DNA of 64,000 bases. Source: Zea mays. Taxonomy: Eukaryota > Streptophyta > Magnoliopsida > Poales > Poaceae. The translations under genes were made by a program, and so were the position numbers. The stretch covers positions 141,717,988-141,781,987 of the forward strand of contig NC_050105.1 in the NCBI RefSeq assembly GCF_902167145.1, given 5' to 3'. This document shows, piece by piece, positions 44,413 through 57,608 of the stretch; positions within the stretch are counted from its first letter, which is position 1; the number at the start of each line of letters is the position of its first letter. The notes under the pieces were generated by a model. The model made no database searches and had not been told where the DNA came from. It saw only the letters and a list, made by a program, of their open reading frames with translations.

Positions 44413-45528
44413 TTTGACCACATATAGCTAGGTCACGGGCCGGGCATGGGCCTCACGGTCTTGGTGAAGGTTCTAGCTGATACATCAAGTTCGCGACACG
44501 GACCCAGTAGTATTAAGTACGAGGTACGACTAGCTACTGGTAGTTATATGTGACCTGCTACTGCTAGTAACCGAGTTAGTTGGCCTGATGTGTGTATAGG
44601 TTGTGTGAGTTTTTTGTATATTGTATTGCATGTTTGCTTGTGTGTTAAGAGAGTCTATTAGTTAGCCTGTTTCTTATCACCTATACTATATGTATATATA
44701 GAACCTGTCTTGGTTGCTCTTAATTATATGCATCGTATGCTGCTTTCTAGCGTTTATTTGACTGGCATATATATATATTCCCTTGTTCCTTTCAGAGCTT
44801 CAAGCTACCTTTTTTTCAGTAGTTCATATTGCATGCATACATATATGGTACACTATTAAGTACTATTGACCATGCATGCATACGATTGACCGCATGTATG
44901 TATGTAGTTTTTATCTTCTGCGTCGTACTACTTACTACCTGATGCCGATTGCCGACTGATATATCGTACATGTGATTTGGGGAACTCAAGGAGGAGCGTG
45001 CTAGCTGTGGCCTGTGGGCAGTGGCCATCACGTTGCATGCTGCCAAGTCGGAGTTGGGCCATGTTGATGTAGGGGTCAACCAGCCGTACACGAAGACCGT
45101 ATATAGTGGCCGACAGGGACATGCTCCACAACCCTCAAGCCGAGCCATCTCCTCCACTTGTGGCTGAGCGAGCTCTAGCCTCTGCCACCTCTGATGCTAG
45201 CTGATGCCTGTGCCTCGAGGGGATGCCAAATCTTTCAGGCCGCAACGAACCAACCATGCAGCTAGTGTCCACCGTAAATATATATTTAAAAAAAATGTAC
45301 TATTCGCATGCATCCTGACCTCCTGAGACCTAGAACCAATAACTTCTCGTTAACCGACAAATTAGTAGTATAAAAATTGGATGATTACTCTAGTGCCTGA
45401 TCAGTTTTGCTCCCCATGCATGCAATGCATGCATGCCTCTCGCGTTGATTCCAATCCTAGAAGATTCGCCACACATCCGCTCTCGCATGAACAGTGTAGG
45501 GTATGTAGGTGCTTTGTTTTGGAAATTA
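44413..45528. other. 3' flank of the PHD gene, no further gene
   Basis: No supported gene. Several short GCATGCAT runs occur (near 44830, 44875 and 45420). Open frames here are short and lack family features. Confidence 0.4.
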
Positions 45529-45718
45529 TGGTGCGTTTGGTTGCAATGACAGGACGGATTGGGATGGGACGATCCCTCAAATTAGGTTGTTTGGTTCCGA
45601 GTTAAGGGTTGAGACAGAACTATCCCATTGTTGTCCCTGTTGTCTCTTAAAATTGGAGGGAGGAGAGAGGACGACAGGGGACATCCCTGTCGTAGCTGAC
45701 CCGCAACCAAACGCACCC
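45529..45718. mobile_element. Tourist-like MITE, 190 bp
   Basis: It starts TGGTGCGTTTGGTTGC and ends GCAACCAAACGCACCC, a nearly perfect inverted repeat, with TTA on both sides (45526-45528 and 45719-45721). Confidence 0.75.
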
Positions 45719-45832
45719 TTAAGGAATGAGCGAGGATTAGGGACGGTCAGACAGGGTTAATGCAGGCAGCGACTTGGAGCGTCCACTGCAGACGTTCCCA
45801 AGCCTAGGAACATTATTTACAAACTTCACTAA

Positions 45833-46205
45833 GGCCTCGTTTGTTTTCCTTCTTTGAGGAATTTGAATCTAACTAATAGAGTAGACTATTTTTTTTAGAA
45901 TGTGACATTCCACAACTTTCAAAAGTTTATATATAAGCCTATCTCAAATTCATATGGGGGTGAGAGATGGAAATTGATTCTATAGATTTACATGCTACTT
46001 TTGTAATGTACAACTTATATATAGTACATTCTTCTACTTCTTCTTTATAGTATAAGTGTAGTGTATATGTAACTATATCTCTCATATGATTTAGGATAAC
46101 ATACAAATATAATATATTACATATATAAATATATTAACTTAGTTAGTCTGTGTCTAAATTATGATCATTAGAATTGAATTCAATTTCAATAAAACAAACG
46201 GGGCC
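45833..46205. mobile_element. Tourist-like element, 373 bp
   Basis: Starts GGCCTCGTTTGTTTTCC and ends AAAACAAACGGGGCC, with TAA on both sides (45830-45832 and 46206-46208). The interior is AT-rich and noncoding. Confidence 0.7.
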
Positions 46206-48206
46206 TAAAAGATTCGTTCTTCTATATCTCATTTCTTTCTAACACAGTTCTCTATGTCGTCGCGTCTGTCCTCTAAACATCAAAAGACTCACATTGGAGA
46301 TGTGATTTGCTCTAGTTTTTCTATACATTCATATTTATCGTACTCTCAAATATCTTGAACGAACAGAGGAGAAGAGTCTATATACTAGTATAAATAAGTG
46401 ATTTTCATAGAAGAGGATTTAAATGATATCATTGAAGCACATGCATGGGCAGATTTTAAGGGGGGCTGGGGGTGCTTCAACCCCCCCCCCCCCCCCCCTA
46501 TAGATGTCCCAGCAGTACAACATAGGGACAGGTGATGCTCATCTTACGTGGCTACGACTGGCGCACAGCCATTGGCATGGGCATGGCAACAAGTTCCTAG
46601 AATCTGAGCTCAGCGAGCATTCATGAAACTGATCTAATCCGATCTTTACAGAAGATACCGAGATTACTAGTATAACCATCCAATGCTCTATACACAGAGA
46701 TTACGTAAGGTCATCTCACATGTGTACGTTTTTCAGGTCTAATCTGATCTTCACAGAATATATAGAGATTACACAAGAGAATGGAGAAGGAAGACGAAAG
46801 AAAGAGAGGGAGATGAGCCTCCTTGCCAGCTTGTGTTGTCTGCGCCATTGGTCACGAGAAAATCATTCTCTACTTTAGCCTATTATTGGATCCGCCACTA
46901 GATTGAAAGCTATATAAGTATAGAGAATATAATATTTTCTATATTTAACATGAAAAAAACAAATAAAGTCTTTTGTTCAGACAATCTTAGACGGTGTGGG
47001 TGTAAAGGTATGAACAACCCACATAAATGTCACATATCTTAAGAGTATATAAGGGGATAAGTGCAAAAGAACACAAGAGACGTATTTTGATGAAATAACG
47101 TCTCAACGGTTTTCTAAGTCTAAGATACGGTTTAACCCATATAGCCCACATAAATGAGTCGTGACTTAGGGCATGTTCAACCCACATAAATAACTTGTAT
47201 CTTAAGGGGTATCACGGGGATAAGTGCAAAAAAACACAGGAGACATATCTTGGTGAAGAAACGTCTCTAGCACGGTTTTCTAAGTCTGAATACGATTCCA
47301 TCCATACAACCCACATAAATGAGTCATATCTAGATAGGTTCTAGCGAATAAGATACAAGGCACGCTTAGTTACATTTGGTTGCATGAAAAAGTTTCTTAG
47401 ATTGACATGCTCTTAAGGAGTTCTAGTAAATAAGATACAAGACTTAGATACGGGTTTTATGAATGAGTTTTTTTGTACATGTAGCTAGTGCTTGGAGAAC
47501 CGCAACACAGTATTTAGGTTGTAAGTGCACTCAGAGAAGAGACAAAGTCGAGGAGACGTGGGTTCGAAAGAAAGAAAGAAAAAAAAAAGTAGTAGTGTAA
47601 GATTTTTGACGGAAGGGAGAGGGGATTGGTGTGGAAAAAGAAGACGGTTGAGGGATGACGAGTTTTTTTAACGTGGGTCTCACCTATAGATTTAGGCATG
47701 GTTCTATACATTATAACCTATTTAACATACAGAAGTCACGTTATTTTATTGGAACTAAGATCGGTTCCATAAATTAGAGAAGATGCCCTTAATTATTATG
47801 GCCAGGAGGACCAAAGCAGCAAGCTGCAGTGCTCGCCCACACGGTAGTAGTAGCGGTAGCAGTAGCACTGTCCCTACCGTGCACCGCCTGTACTACGTCA
47901 GGGCCTCTTTTTAGGTGTCATGTAGCAAAAAAGACCAGACAGTGTGGCCTTTGTTGATAGCTATAGGTTTCTTTCGCCAGCTCGATCGTCTTCCCTGATG
48001 AAAGTTTTTTCTTCATAACTGCTTGTTCCTACCTCCGAAGTGTAGGACCAAGAAGTGCTTTTTAAACCGTTTTTCAATGGATAGTTTTATCACGTTGTTT
48101 TCAAAGCTATCATGCGAACATTTATCTAGGAAACTCTCATGAAACTCCCGTCAAGAATGGTCTAACAAGCAACATGAGGCCTTTCTTGATCACTCTCTTA
48201 CACCAA
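46206..48206. other. Intergenic with poly-C tract and a local tandem duplication
   Basis: No gene. A run of 18 C lies at 46481-46498, just after GGGGGGCTGGGGG. A duplication of about 175 bp spans 47004-47335 (CAACCCACATAAAT, GGGGATAAGTGCAAAA and CGGTTTTCTAAGTCT each occur twice in order). The remainder holds no recognised feature. Confidence 0.5.
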
Positions 48207-48954
48207 CACTACCGGAATCAATCGCTTCGCCGAGTGCCTGAAGCACTCGGCGAAGCCTTAAAAACACTCGGCAAAGGCTTTGCCGAGTGTAACACTCGGC
48301 AAAGAAGGCTCGGCAAACAGTGCATCGGCAAAGACTTCTTTGCCCAGTACTTTTTCTCGGGCACTCGGCAAATTTCTTTGCCGAGTGTCAGGGAGCACTC
48401 GGCAAAGAAAAGCGACGGTTACGGCGCCGGGTGACGGAGACGGCGGCTTTGCCGAGTGTCTTCCTGGCAGCACTCGGCAAAGCCGCCTTCTTTGCCGAGT
48501 GCCAGTTGGGACACTCGGCAAAGAGTCCGCCAGGGAGGGTCCCCATGTCAGGCTCTTTGCCGAGTGTCCCAAGTGGCCGGTGCCCAGGTCTGTGCTCTTT
48601 GCCGAGTGTTATGACCTGGACACTCGGCAAAGAGCCTCTTTGCCGAGTGTAACACTCGGCAAAGTGACCAGTATATACCTTTTTTATTTGTTTTTTGTAT
48701 TCCATCCACACAAACATAAGATATCACATATATATCACATATATACATCACAGATATCATCACAGACATAAATAGCCAACACAAACATAAAACCGTCGCC
48801 ACAAACATAAATATCCATCACAAACATAAGTGTTCAACACAAGTATCAAACACAAACATAAGTCTCAAACGTCGCAAGGTCTCACATAAGTATCAAACAC
48901 AGACATAAGTATTATACATAAGTTCTGAAGTCTAAAACAATGAAAACACAACAC

Positions 48955-50994
48955 TCATGGAGGTGGGCGGTTTGACCGGGGCTGCGTTGGGCTGAACCCT
49001 TCCGGAGGGTTGTTGGATGCCGCTCCAGATTGGCCCTGCACAGATAAGAGATTGCATGTGTTATACCAGATGCATTACAAACATCTAACTACAATTTTGA
49101 TACTCACAGGAGTGTGGAAGAGAGCAGGGTCAACTGGAGGGAACAATGGAGGTGGTGGAGCGATGCCCTGTGCGGCGCCAAGGCTCTGCATGTACTGGAA
49201 CATCTCCGCCATCCTCTGATGATCTGCCCGGCGCTCTGCCTCCCGCTCTGCCATCATCCTCGCTTCCATCTCGTGACGTTCCCTCCTCTCTTCTTCTAGT
49301 TGGGTCTGTAATATTACAAGCCAACGTTATAGTAACTCAAAGACTAGGTATATAACTAAAGGAAGGACGAGTTACAGAAGCACTAACCTCGAGTTGTTGT
49401 ATGCGAAGGTGTGAGCTGTCGTGCCAAGGTCTAATGGCTGGGCTCGAGCCCGTGCTCCTTGCTCTCACCTGAGACAGAGTGGGAGTGGAGGACGAGTCGA
49501 TTGCCCCGTCGGCAATCCAGTACCGCCCATGTCTCTTGCCTCCTCCGACCCTCATGAGCACATCGGGGTCGATAGGCTCGGTGCTCGGATCATAGTCTGG
49601 GCCATGGACCTCCTGCGCCATGGCGGTGTAGTCATGGAGGCGGCTGTAGACGGCGGGGTTGGTGTAGGCCTCGGGCCCGTCATCCGGGTTGTAGGTGACG
49701 TCGGACGTCGCCTTACCCTTATGGGCCATAGCATAGGCCGAGAAGGTGGAACAAGGCCTGCCACCATGTGACGCCGACTGCAACGAAAACCAACGAGATA
49801 GTTAGAAATAATATCTAACTTAGTGCTATATATCTAAATAAAAAAGGTGGTGTACCCATGCTTCGGCATATTGGCCCAGGCTCCGACTGCCTTGGTGGTG
49901 CGAGGGGCCTTGCATCTGCAAACGCCGTTCCCGGCTAGCTGTGTGCGCCTCGTCCCACTCAGCCGAACACCACATATCCACCATCTGCTCCCAGCACAGA
50001 GGATGTGCGGCGCACCAATGTGGAATCACCTGCAAAGTAAACACATAAAGTGCATATCAGAAGATAAAATAAAATTCATGCATGGAGTACTGGTACCAAA
50101 CATGCATGACTTTACCTGCAGGTACTGCTCCCTGGTCAACGACATGGTTCGGGCTTGAGGTTTGGTCACCTTCTCCCCAAGGACGGAGCCGTGGTAGGTG
50201 ATGATGGCCTGGATGCGAGCCTCATAGTGCATGTCCACGACGAGCTTCTTACAGCACGTGGTGGCCACCACATCCGCCCTAGCCTCGTATCCAGCATCGC
50301 ATCTGAAGAAATCCTGCATATAAAAACGATGTATCCATACATTATTTCAAGAATTTGCAACGAATACGACATATTTTATATTATACTAAGACTTACCCAC
50401 AGCTCTTGCTTCACCCGCTCCGCCTTGTTATTGAATTCCCTGCCGTCCCGGTCTACTGCATCGGGGGCGACGGCGTAGTGGTCGAAGGTGAAGGCTGGGC
50501 CCGTCACTCCGGCGTACTCCACAAGTCCAGGGAAGTGTTCCCTGCACAGCAGGCCGAGGATGTTGTTGGGGGGCGACGATGACCCCCAGCATAATCCAAA
50601 ACCGTCCAAGACCTGTCCAAGTGATAAATAAAACGTATTAGTTTATATTATGATTTTGAACACATAATATGAACAAGAATGAAGAACATAAAGTTACATA
50701 CCTCTCCCCTTCTGGCCGAATCAACGGCCGTCTGTCCCGAAGTATGGGACGCGGCGGGAGACTCGCGGGGCCTCGCACGTAGATGCTCCTCGAACTAGAG
50801 CCGCCTGAACCTGAGGCGTCCTGCTGCTGGTCGTCGTCGTCCTGCTGCTGGTCGTCGTCGTCCTGAGGCGCCGCCTGCTGCTGCGCTGCCTGCTCTGCCT
50901 CGTGCTGCTGCGCTGCCTGCTCTGCATCGTCCGCCGTCCTACTCCTCCCCCCTCCTCCTCCTCAGGAAACCGCCCACCATATTTGTCCAACAAC
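48955..50994 (-). pseudogene. TNPA-like (Ptta/Transposase_24-type) gene of the large CACTA
   Basis: Seven exons follow GT-AG rules on the minus strand: 50994-50702, 50612-50397, 50313-50116, 50029-49856, 49777-49388, 49305-49108 and 49035-48955. Recognisable parts are the N-terminal D-D-D-D-Q-Q-Q repeat and Y-V-R-G-P-A-S-L-P-P-R, then L-G-L-L-C-R-E-H-F-P-G. The Transposase_24 core has C-K-K-L-V-V-D-M-H-Y-E-A-R and T-R-E-Q-Y-L-Q, followed by an E/R-rich coiled coil and a Pro-rich end. Two one-base losses shift the frame, both in six-base G/C runs (50947-50952 and 50568-50573). An upstream first exon is expected but not identified. The normal role is binding of subterminal repeats. Confidence 0.75.
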
Positions 50995-52899
50995 CTGCAA
51001 TTAAGAGTAAACAAATAAGCACATATAAAAAGATGTATTTAAAAACAGGTGCGAAATAAAAAGTCATATAGCATTACATCGATTAAAAATAATCTTCATA
51101 TGTGTCGGGGTTAGCCGGATCATAACTCTCATCATCACTATCAAGCATTTCAATCTCAACACCATCGGAAGACGCAACCTCATCATTGCCTTCAAGGATT
51201 ACTAAGTCATTATCATTTTGCACCTCATCATCCTCCTCATCAACAACCATTTCAATATCTACGTCCATTCCGATAGCTTCAGTTAAGTCTATCTCAAATC
51301 GCCCTTCTAGTCCATCTTCTTGGAAGAACTCTCCATCATATGTGTCCGGGTCTAAGTTGTAATCTTCATTGTTAGGAACAGGTAACCTCCCATGCGGCGA
51401 TACCTTATACACAACATCTCAACCCTTAAGATATTCTTTCGTTTGACACGCATATGGGAGATAATACACTTGTGTGGCCTGTTGGGCCACGATATAGACA
51501 TCGTCTCCTGCTAAGGTGGAATCTTGTCGAATTTCGACTATCCCAAGATTAGAATGTGTCCGTCTCGTCACTTGAGGGTCAAACCAATGACATTTGAATA
51601 TCACTGGAGTAAGAGGTTTGGAACCATAAAAATTGAGCTCATATATTTCTTCAATTCGTCCAAAATAATCGACATTGTCAAGGCCCGGCGTAAAGACTCC
51701 AGAACACGTTGTTTTTCGATTGGGCCGACTTTGGTCGTAGTGTGTTGTGCGAAAACGGTATCCATTGACGTCATACCCAGAATATTTCTTGACCCTATAA
51801 GCAAAGCCGTTGGCTACTTGTCTCAACTCGGCACTCATAGACGGATCTCTTTGGCCCTGCAAGTATTCGCAAGTTAAAAGACGCTAAATTGAGTTGAAAG
51901 ACGTATCTCTTTTACAAACTAAGCACGTACCTTACGTTTGAACCAGGAAATGAAATCGGGCAACCCATTTCTCGCACCCTTTCTAAGAAGAGCGCCATAT
52001 TCCTGTGGAGTGGGGTCCCTTGATCGACGCCAGAATTCATGAAGAAATTGTTCCATGTATGGCGTCACCTCTTCAAGGTTGGTCAATACGTATAGCATGA
52101 TATGTCGCCACTCTTCATGTGTCAGGGTCTTCGTGGTCGAGCCACTTGCGCTTTCGAGTTGGCCTCGAAATATGCTAAGGTTCGATTCATTGTCGCCATC
52201 ATTGTAACGAGGGGGTGGATTATGCACGCTCGGCAGTTTGTCACCATAATAAGTTGTTGTGAAGTTTGAGACCTCCTCTAGAATGTATGCCTCTGCAATG
52301 GAAGCCTCGATTTTGCATTTATTTCTACATTTCTTTCGAATAGTCTTTAGACATCTCTCGATTGGATAGCACCAACGTCCCTGCATGGGCCCCCCATTCG
52401 TGCCTCATAGGTAGAGCTGTACATTTGGGCCGGGCTTGGTGGGCTGGCACGAAGCACGCAAAAAAAAGCACGGCCCAGGCACGGCACGACACGAAATTAT
52501 TTCGGGCCGGGCTGGCCCGGCACGATGCACCGGGCCGGGTTTGGGCCGAAGCCGAGGCCCATGGGCGGGCACGAGCCCGGCCCGTTTAACAAGGCACGAA
52601 AAGGCCCGTTACCAGGCACGAATAGGACCGTTATAATAAACCCAGCCCATCTTGCCATTTGCCACTGCCAGCCCCAGGTGCCAGCCCAATGTCACGGCCA
52701 CGAGCGCACAAAGACCCGTCCGGCCGTCCAAGTCCAACTCCCACAGACCCAGACTCCCAGTCGGCCAGTCCAGTCCCCACAAAAACCCTAATCGTGTGAC
52801 TCGCGTCGCCGTCTTCCGCCGTCTTGGACTCTTGGTGAATCGTCCTGGCCTCCTGGGATCCCGGCGGCCGGCTCCCCGCCTCCCCGCAACGGCGCAAGC

Positions 52900-55800
52900 T
52901 GTCACACCCGGATTTCGGGGCACCAAGACCCGGGCGCGAACATAATCACCAGGTGTGCTGGGACCAAGTCTCACACATATGATGAATCATGGCACAGGAT
53001 CGAATGTCACATCTTTACTACATAACAGGAGTTCTGTACAAAATAAATAAATAATTACATTATAAGGAGACAACGGTCCAGCAACCCAAAGCTGACTGGG
53101 AGACGACGACCTAGACCACTCACGAACTCATCACAGCATCCTCCACGCGCCTCATCCTGTAGTACCTGCTCTTGACCTGTGTGGGGGGGTGTGAGACAGC
53201 AAGAGTGAGCTCACATACGTTCATTGCTCAACAAGTTGTGGGGAATAATGTGCATGAACTCGCCAAAGGTGGGAGCTCACGTGAAGTGTAAGGCTTACCA
53301 AAGAGGATGGTTAGAGCTGAGCATTGCTTTTAAAGTTGGTCAAAATTTTATTAGCAATTACTAAGTATAAGTAAATACCAGCCCAATTAAGTAGTAGAAC
53401 AAAAGTAACAACCTCACCTGCGATGCAATGCATATGACAAATTGAGTTTAAGTTCCATAATTTAATCATGTGAGTGTCCGAGCCGCTCATGACCGTGAGC
53501 ACGGCTAGTATACCAGTTTTACACTCTGCAGAGGTTGCGCATCTTTACCCACAAGTCGTGTTACCCATTTGCCACGGAGTTGATCAGACTCCATACACCT
53601 CTACCAAGGAAGCGAGGCAGGGTACCACTACGAGGCCTTTACAAAGTTCCACTAGCTTCAGACTACCCGCTACAGTTTATAGGAAGCTCCAGTGCAGGGT
53701 TCTTGTCTGACCGCCATCGCAGCAAAATCAACCCAAGGACCTCCCTACACTGACCACTCCCCTACTGCCCTTGCCCCTTTCGGGTAAGGTAGCCCTCCAC
53801 TAGCTTTCCTAGTTAATCAGCCAAGGGCGTCCCATTAAACCCTTGTGGTAGCACTGTTTTCCCGGGTGGTTCTCCATGTTCCCATTAACATAATGATCTT
53901 AACATGAACATTAAATAATGAACAGATAATAACAAGTATAAAAATGAGTGATGAATATCTCTATACCCAAATCCACATAAAGCAATAGCATGAACTACCC
54001 AAAACTTTAGTAGTAAAACCAGTGGTGAAACAAGGTATAAAGATAGTCAAATCTAGGGTAACCTATTGGGTCCCAGCAAAATTAACCTATGCAGATCATT
54101 ATGATTAATAAGAACATGAATGGGTAAAGAAGTGATCAAGGGCACAACTTGCCTGGCACTTGAGATTCCAGGTACCAACTTGCTCTTCAGGTGACACGTG
54201 TTCTCACCGCTAAACGTAGCAATACAGACATACATGGTATAGATAAAATTAACATCACACCAAACATAAGAACAAACGGTGTAATAATAATCTACGCGTT
54301 GCTACGAGGTCGTGGAAACAAGAACCACTAAGATCGGAGTTATGGTTAAGGAGTTATGAATTTCTTAAATTATTTAGTGCTTAGAATAGATTAATCCTAA
54401 TGAACAATTTTAATTCAAGTTTCATGGCTAAACAGTGTTACTGGTTGGTAGACAATATTAATACAAAATTATAGGAACTGGAATGGATTAAAACGGAGTT
54501 AAAATGGATTAATTATAAATTTTCTAAGTTTTTATCCATTTTATATACCCATTTATGCACAAAATAGACTTAGGGGGCTTTATTGTAGTTTTGTAAATAC
54601 CAGGGACCTAAACTCTATTTCTCCCTACGCCACACGGATGGCGGGTTCAATTAAAAAAAATCTGAGGGCCACTTTGTAATTTGTACCCGATGAAGGGGTA
54701 TGGTTGATTTGGGCCCGCTTGATAGAAATTGGACGGCCCAGATCAGCTCCAATCCTTAAGTGAGCTGTTACGAGATCCCAACCATCAGATCGCACTTCAA
54801 TGATTCGGATTTAAAGCGCTAGGATTAAATCTCCACCGCACATCGGAGGATTCACGGTTCCGATCACACGGGCGAAGGGGCACATTAAAACCTAATCCCT
54901 ACCGTCCATCAGGGATCAGATGGCCAAAACTCCGTCTCCAAGCTCTGGCCGGACCCCAGCGGCGGTGCAGGGCACCGTGGTGGCGCCAGACACCGGCGTA
55001 GCCTGACCAGACTACACCCGAGCTCCAAACCCCGAACTAACTGGTGTAACTCGGTGCTACGAATGCAGTAGACACGCTTGAAGACTCACCTGCGATGGAC
55101 ACGATGCCCAGAGGGTTGCCCACGGCAAAGGGCAATCTCGCGGCGAGTAGGATCCTCTGGTGAGCAAATGGGGTCAGAGACGGTGGTCGCCTCCGCCCCA
55201 CGACGACGCTTCAGCCCGAGGTGGTGCGCACCCAGGGCAGTGCCCGGAGACGACCAGCGCCACAAGGAGCGCCACGAGGAGTAGCACCCTGGGGCCACGG
55301 TGAGCGGGATTTACTGCCATGGCGACGGCGAGTGACAAGCATGCGCGGCGCAAACAATCGAGTCCCCCTCGACCCAACTGCGAAGACTCTACGATGCCGC
55401 ATGCTAGTCCCCGCTGTTGCCGTCACCTAGCTTCTTCCTCACGGCGGCCATGGTACTCGACAGAGGATAATCCAGCAGGGGGGGAAGGATCGATCTGCAG
55501 TCTGCACACATAAATACAGGGGAGGAGCTGGGGACGCAATCCTAACAACTCCGCGAAAATAACAACAAATCCCCAGTCGATTCCCCTCCGGTTGTTGCGG
55601 GATTTTGATGGATTAACCAGCGAGTCCGTGGTTGGCATGGAGGGGAAAGAGATGGCGTGTGCCCCACCAGGCAGTCAACAGCGCGAGGTGATTTCCTAGC
55701 CTACGGGTTTCGTCCAAGCACGGCGCGCGTGCAATGGCTGAGAAGCTGCCTTCGTCAAGCGGTATCAGCGAAGGGGACGGAGGTGACTCCATGGTCCCAC

Positions 55801-56290
55801 GTTTCACTGAGACAAGGCAACGTTTGGCTGGTAGAATAAATAATGAGAAGGAAAAAAAAACAAACAAGGAGACGTGGGCTACATGAAGGGTTAAAGGTGA
55901 TTGGCCGATTGGAAGATGGATCTGAGCGCATGTGGTTTTTTTTAATTCTTTTCTAATTCAATCCAAATTACAAATTTAAATCTTGTTTTGAGATTTATAC
56001 AAAAGTTAAGTGAAGCTACGAATGAACCTTAGCATGATGCAAATTTAATTTAGTCTTAATTATTTATTTAAATAGAAAGAAAATAATTTCTACTATGTAG
56101 TTTTTTTATAAGAAATGATTTGACTTACATCCTTTATAGGGTACTTATATAGTTCAAAAAAAATAACTTAATTTATAAGAGGATCTCTTTATGCCGCCTT
56201 TTATTAAAAACATTTAATAAAAATAAATTTTAATTCAAAATCTTTGGAGAATTTTACTAAAAGTTTATCATAGGATTTTCCAACGTTACA
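52900..56290 (-). repeat. 3' LTR of the nested retrotransposon, full form (3391 bp)
   Basis: Complete LTR. Bases 52900-53389 match 57609-58100 of the other LTR, and 55930-56290 match 58119-58478. About 2.5 kb in between (53390-55929) has no counterpart in the other LTR. No gene is supported in it; the GC-rich part at 55070-55480 has overlapping short frames only. Confidence 0.85.
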
Positions 56291-57608
56291 AATTTTACCC
56301 CCCTTAAAAATAATCTCGTCCTCGAGATTTGTAGGAAGAGGGATACAGAAGGATTGATTTGTATCTAGTTTTGAATTGCTTTTAGGTGACTAGGATAGCA
56401 CGGGTTGTTTATAATCATGTTTTAGCTATTGGTAAGAAAGTTGGGGTAAGAAATATCAAGATAAGTACAAGAAAGAAAGATTTTGGCGAGGGAAGACTTC
56501 ATCATGCACAGAAGGTCTCGATTCATCTGATGATCCAGCTTGATCTTGGAAGACTTGAGTTGATGCTTATCCTCCTTTGACGTGGTTGGTCTTCTTTGGC
56601 CTTTATTCTTGGAGTCACCATCCGAGTTAAGGGTAGATGGCTAAGGACATATGGTTAGGATAGCCGGGGTACACGAGGTAGGTAGGCTTTGAGTAGAGTT
56701 TTACTTTGCTTTTAGGACAAATGGACTAAGCAGGTTGTGATGTAGGTTATGTTGTTGTTCACGGACGAGTTGGTATAAGACATTAATTTAGGTTAAGGTA
56801 TGTTTGTAGAGACAATGTCTAACCTATATCACCAACTTAGCTAACCTGTTAATAACTCATTTTAGATTGGATCATATTAGATTACATAGAATCTAGATTA
56901 GGTTGGATATAACTAGATTAGACTAGTTAAGATCTTATTATTTTGGATTAGATCATGGTTGTTACACTAGTGTGGGATAAATATGCTTTTTAGGGCAAGA
57001 TGAATCCATAAGGATAGGGTAAAATCCTTTGAGGTTAGTTAGATCTATTAAGATGAGATAAAATCTTTTCAAGATAAGATGGATCTAGATACATTAGGAT
57101 AAGTTAGGATCTTTTGAGATAAGATAGATCTATGAGTGTAGGATAGAATCTTTTAAGATGAGATGGATATGGTTGGGCTAGATACTTTAATGAGGGATAA
57201 TCTAGTTTGTTTAGTTATTTTGATGAGCATTTTTTCCTATATGTGTATACAGATGTAATTGTGGACATTACTCCACAACTCATCACACTCAATCAAAGAT
57301 CCAAATCAGACAAGTATCATAAGAACAAACATTCAAGTTCATAGATATCTATAAAAATAGTTTTATTTTTTTCCTAAGAGTAGGTCTTCTATTCCTAAAC
57401 GTCACTTTAGGCACATGATTTCAAAGTGTGAAATCCACATTTGTCTTTGGAAAGAAAAAGGTAAGAATAATCAGAGTAAAGCGGAAATAGATGAGAAAAG
57501 ATTAAGATAAGTTTAGAAAAGAATCAGAGTAGCAAAGGTAAGTAGACAATGGTTGTCCAGTTCTATCTAGGTTTCGTCCTACAGTCAACATTCCTCTGAT
57601 ACCACTTC

